From Proteobacteria bacterium UBA3588 (GTDB lineage Bacteria > Pseudomonadota > Gammaproteobacteria > Thiohalomonadales > Thiohalomonadaceae): a stretch of DNA of 7,929 bases. Positions within the stretch are counted from its first letter, which is position 1; every line of letters begins with the position of its first letter. Under the pieces are notes generated by a model that saw only the letters and a program-made list of their open reading frames with translations, did no database searches and had not been told where the DNA came from. The stretch spans positions 1 to 7,929 of the forward strand of contig DFMR01000146.1 of assembly GCA_002376325.1 (NCBI GenBank), written 5' to 3'. Both the position numbers and the translations under genes were made by a program. Shown here piece after piece: positions 5,810 through 7,929 of this stretch.

Positions 5810-7297
5810 GTGAATTCCACCCCGGCAACCGCGTCGATCAGCGCTGGGCGGGCGGCGCTGCTGCTGGTGGTTGTCTGCACCGCGTTGCACCTGCTGGTGG
5901 CCGGCCGGGTGGAGTTGTCCGGCGACGAGGCGCACTACGCCCTCTATGGCTACTTCCTCGACTGGAGTTATTTCGATCATCCGCCCCTGGTGGGGTGGTT
6001 GCAGGCGCTGATCCTGCCGTTCTCGGACAGCGACTTTGCCCTGCGTCTGTGGCCTGCGGCCCTCGGCGTCCTCTCCAGCCTGGCCCTGTTCCGCCTGACC
6101 CGCACGCTGTTCCCCGACGAGTCGCCGTGGACCGCCTTTGTTGCGGTGGCCCTGTTGCAGTCGGCGCTGGCGTTCCAGGTGTTCTCCATCGCCATGGAGC
6201 CCGACACGGTGCTGCTGCCGCTCAGTCTCGGCGCCGCGGTGTTCCTGCTGCGTGCCGTGGAGCATGAGCGGGCGAGCGACTGGCTGTGGGTCGGAGTGCT
6301 GTTCGGGTTGGCGGGGCTGGCCAAATACACCGCGGTGATGCTGGCGGTGGGGGCGCTGCTGCTGGTGCTGCTGGGCGGGCGCACCCGCGTGCTGCGCCGT
6401 CCCGGACCGTGGCTGGCGGTGGCGGTGGCGGTGCTGCTGATTCTGCCGGTGCTGTGGTGGAACTGGCAGCACGATTGGATCTCGTTCCGCTACCAGATCG
6501 ACCATGGGGTGCCGGCGCGCGGCTGGGAACTGCGGCGTTTCCTGCTGTCCCAGGCCGGACAGCTGGTGGCCTACGGGCCGGGACTCTATCTGCTGGGCTT
6601 CGCCGCCGCTTACGGTGGCCTGCGCCGCTGGGGCGAGCGTGCGGCACGCTATTCATTGTTGCTGGCGCTGCCGCCGCTGCTGTTCTTCGGCTGGAGCAGC
6701 GGTTTCGAACCGACCCTGCCGCACTGGACCCTGCTGGGCTGGGCGTTGCTGGCGCCGTTGGTGGCGCGTTTTCTGCTGCGCCACTGGCAGCGGCGCAGCG
6801 TGCGCGTCATCGTCTGGGGCGGTGTGACCTATTCGGTGGTGTTGACGCTGCTGCTGCACAGCGAGCTGTTCAGCCCCTGGCTGCCGTTCGAGCCCAGGCA
6901 TTTTCCTCTGAACGATCTGTACGGCTGGCGGGCAGCCAGTGTGCGCGCGGAGCAACTATGTGCGGCGATGGCGGCGACGCCCGGTCCGAAGCCGGTGCTG
7001 TTCGCCGGCAACTGGTCCTACGCCAGCCATATCTCCTGGTACGTGCGGCCGACCCCGGTGCAGGTGACCGACGGCCACATCACCCAGTCAGACCTGTGGT
7101 ACGGCTCGCCGGCGCCGGGGGCGCGCGGCATTCTGGTGGTGCCAGATTCGCAGTTCAGCCACGGCGCCGTCACCGGCTGGTTGTCGCGTTTCGATCATTG
7201 TAAAAAGGCCGACGAGGTGGAGGTGGTGCTGCACGGCACGCCCGCGGTGAGTTATGACCTCTACAGCTGCAGCGGATACCGTGGTGCGCAGCGGTAG
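5810..7297 (+). CDS. GT39 / PMT_2-type membrane glycosyltransferase, copy 2
   Basis: A 495-residue paralogue of the preceding gene, same GT-C fold and expected role. With the GTG at 5810 as start, the landmarks fall at the same residue numbers as in copy 1: D39-E40 (GDEAHYAL), YFDHPPLVGWL (54-64) and WNWQHDW (217-223); AKY is shifted by one (171-173). Differences are informative: TPDNP is replaced by EPDTV (130-134) and the NWP motif by LPHWTL (303-308), so donor or acceptor preference probably differs. About ten membrane helices are followed by a soluble C-terminal domain that is recognisably related to copy 1 (YGW at 371-373, NWSYASHISWYVRP, TQSDLWYG) but shorter. GTG 5810 is preferred because ACGGA (5796-5800) lies 9 nt upstream; a TTG at 5804 would add two residues but sits only 3 nt from it. 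The substrate is unknown. Confidence 0.88.
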   Translation: MNSTPATASISAGRAALLLVVVCTALHLLVAGRVELSGDEAHYALYGYFLDWSYFDHPPLVGWLQALILPFSDSDFALRLWPAALGVLSSLALFRLTRTLFPDESPWTAFVAVALLQSALAFQVFSIAMEPDTVLLPLSLGAAVFLLRAVEHERASDWLWVGVLFGLAGLAKYTAVMLAVGALLLVLLGGRTRVLRRPGPWLAVAVAVLLILPVLWWNWQHDWISFRYQIDHGVPARGWELRRFLLSQAGQLVAYGPGLYLLGFAAAYGGLRRWGERAARYSLLLALPPLLFFGWSSGFEPTLPHWTLLGWALLAPLVARFLLRHWQRRSVRVIVWGGVTYSVVLTLLLHSELFSPWLPFEPRHFPLNDLYGWRAASVRAEQLCAAMAATPGPKPVLFAGNWSYASHISWYVRPTPVQVTDGHITQSDLWYGSPAPGARGILVVPDSQFSHGAVTGWLSRFDHCKKADEVEVVLHGTPAVSYDLYSCSGYRGAQR

Positions 7298-7330
7298 CCG
7301 GTCACAAAATTGCATCTGCTGGTCGTCGTC

Positions 7331-7345
7331 GCAGGCGATGCCTGC
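7331..7345. terminator. Hairpin GCAGGC-GAT-GCCTGC after the second glycosyltransferase
   Basis: A perfect 6-bp stem with a 3-nt loop, 33 bp after the stop codon at 7297. It could slow or end transcription before the methyltransferase gene, but no T-run follows (CGTTCCCC instead), so it is not a standard intrinsic terminator and may be incidental. Confidence 0.25.
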
Positions 7346-7439
7346 TGCGGCGTTCCCCTCATATCGGTACACTGCCGCGGTGGCACGGCGCAACACCGGC
7401 CAACGACAATGTGATTACAAGATTCGATTGGGGGGAAGG

Positions 7440-7929
7440 ATGGGCGCGACACATACGATGGACAGCCGCGAGCTGGGGCTGGTGCTGGGCAAGCACCTGC
7501 TGGGCGTGGACGATCTGCATTACGGTCTGTGGGAGGCCGACCTGGCGCCGTCGCTGGCCAATCTGGCGGCGGCGCAACAACGTTATACCGATCGCCTGGC
7601 CGCGGCGCTGCCGCCGCTGGATGGCGAGGAGGTGCGGGTGCTGGACGTGGGTTGCGGTACCGGCCATACGCTGCAACAGCTGACGCGCCGCGGCTACCGC
7701 GTCGATGGCGTGATTCCGTCGCCCTCGTTGAGCCGTATGGTCCATGCCCGCTTGGAGCAACTGCCCGGCAACAAGGCACGGGTATTCGAGTGCACCTTGG
7801 AGCAGTTTCCCCTGGCGGAGATGGCCGGGCAGTATGATGCGGTGCTGTTTTCCGAGAGCTTCCAGTACATCGACCTGAAGACTGCGCTGGCCTATAGCGC
7901 CCAACTGCTCAAGCCCCATGGCCGCGTGG
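7440..7929 (+). CDS. Class I SAM-dependent methyltransferase (3' partial)
   Basis: The frame runs from ATG 7440 to the right edge without a stop; 163 residues are visible and the end is missing. The SAM-binding glycine loop is clear: VLDVGCGTG at 67-75. The strand-4 region QYDAVLFSESFQYIDL (131-146) and the following LLKPHGRV are typical of the Methyltransf_11/25 group. The segment after strand 2 reads VDGVIPSPSLSRM (88-100), where most relatives have an acidic residue (GVDxS) for the SAM ribose; here it is Ile. An N-terminal stretch (LGKHLLGVDDLHYGLWEADL, 16-35) before the Rossmann fold may help recognise the acceptor. The ribosome binding site is the G-rich GGGGGGAAGG immediately before the ATG; a second in-frame ATG at 7458 is possible. 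It lies 142 bp after two glycosyltransferases on the same strand, so methylation of a glycan or glycolipid is plausible but unproven. Confidence 0.85.
   Translation, partial: MGATHTMDSRELGLVLGKHLLGVDDLHYGLWEADLAPSLANLAAAQQRYTDRLAAALPPLDGEEVRVLDVGCGTGHTLQQLTRRGYRVDGVIPSPSLSRMVHARLEQLPGNKARVFECTLEQFPLAEMAGQYDAVLFSESFQYIDLKTALAYSAQLLKPHGRV

Noticed and set aside
5708..6505. A 265-codon minus-strand open frame opposite the second glycosyltransferase
   Set aside because: Q/R/H-rich low-complexity translation without motifs; a codon-bias shadow of the plus-strand gene.

Overview
The window is GC-rich and densely coded. It looks like a chromosomal segment of a gammaproteobacterium: the YcaO homologue is very close in sequence to the E. 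coli type, a DUF3108 periplasmic protein is present, promoters have sigma70-like -10 boxes, and there are remnants of a REP-associated (RAYT) transposase and an IS3-family element. I cannot name the genus. I see no rRNA, tRNA, CRISPR array, prophage or plasmid replication gene.

Left part (1-1384): the 3' three quarters of a YcaO gene (plus strand, 5' end outside the window), the accessory factor for RimO-dependent methylthiolation of ribosomal protein S12. Next (1385-2042) comes a mobile-element graveyard: a run of hairpins including a perfect 11-bp inverted repeat, a RAYT transposase gene with its catalytic middle deleted, a perfect 16-bp tandem duplication, and the first ~30 codons of an IS3-family OrfA on the minus strand.

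Middle part (2043-4074): a multi-pass membrane protein of unknown function (minus strand), a divergent DUF2231 membrane protein (plus strand), and a convergent exported DUF3108 protein (minus strand).

Right part (4179-7929): two adjacent paralogous GT39-type membrane glycosyltransferases, each preceded by a similar -10/leader segment, followed by the 5' part of a class I SAM-dependent methyltransferase cut by the right edge. These three could act together on an envelope glycan or glycolipid. That is inference from adjacency only; no substrate can be read from the sequence.

I looked for an undescribed system and did not find a convincing one. The best leads are the tandem GT39 pair with matching leaders, the methyltransferase with an unusual SAM-binding strand 2, the decayed RAYT locus with its hairpins, and the unassigned membrane protein.
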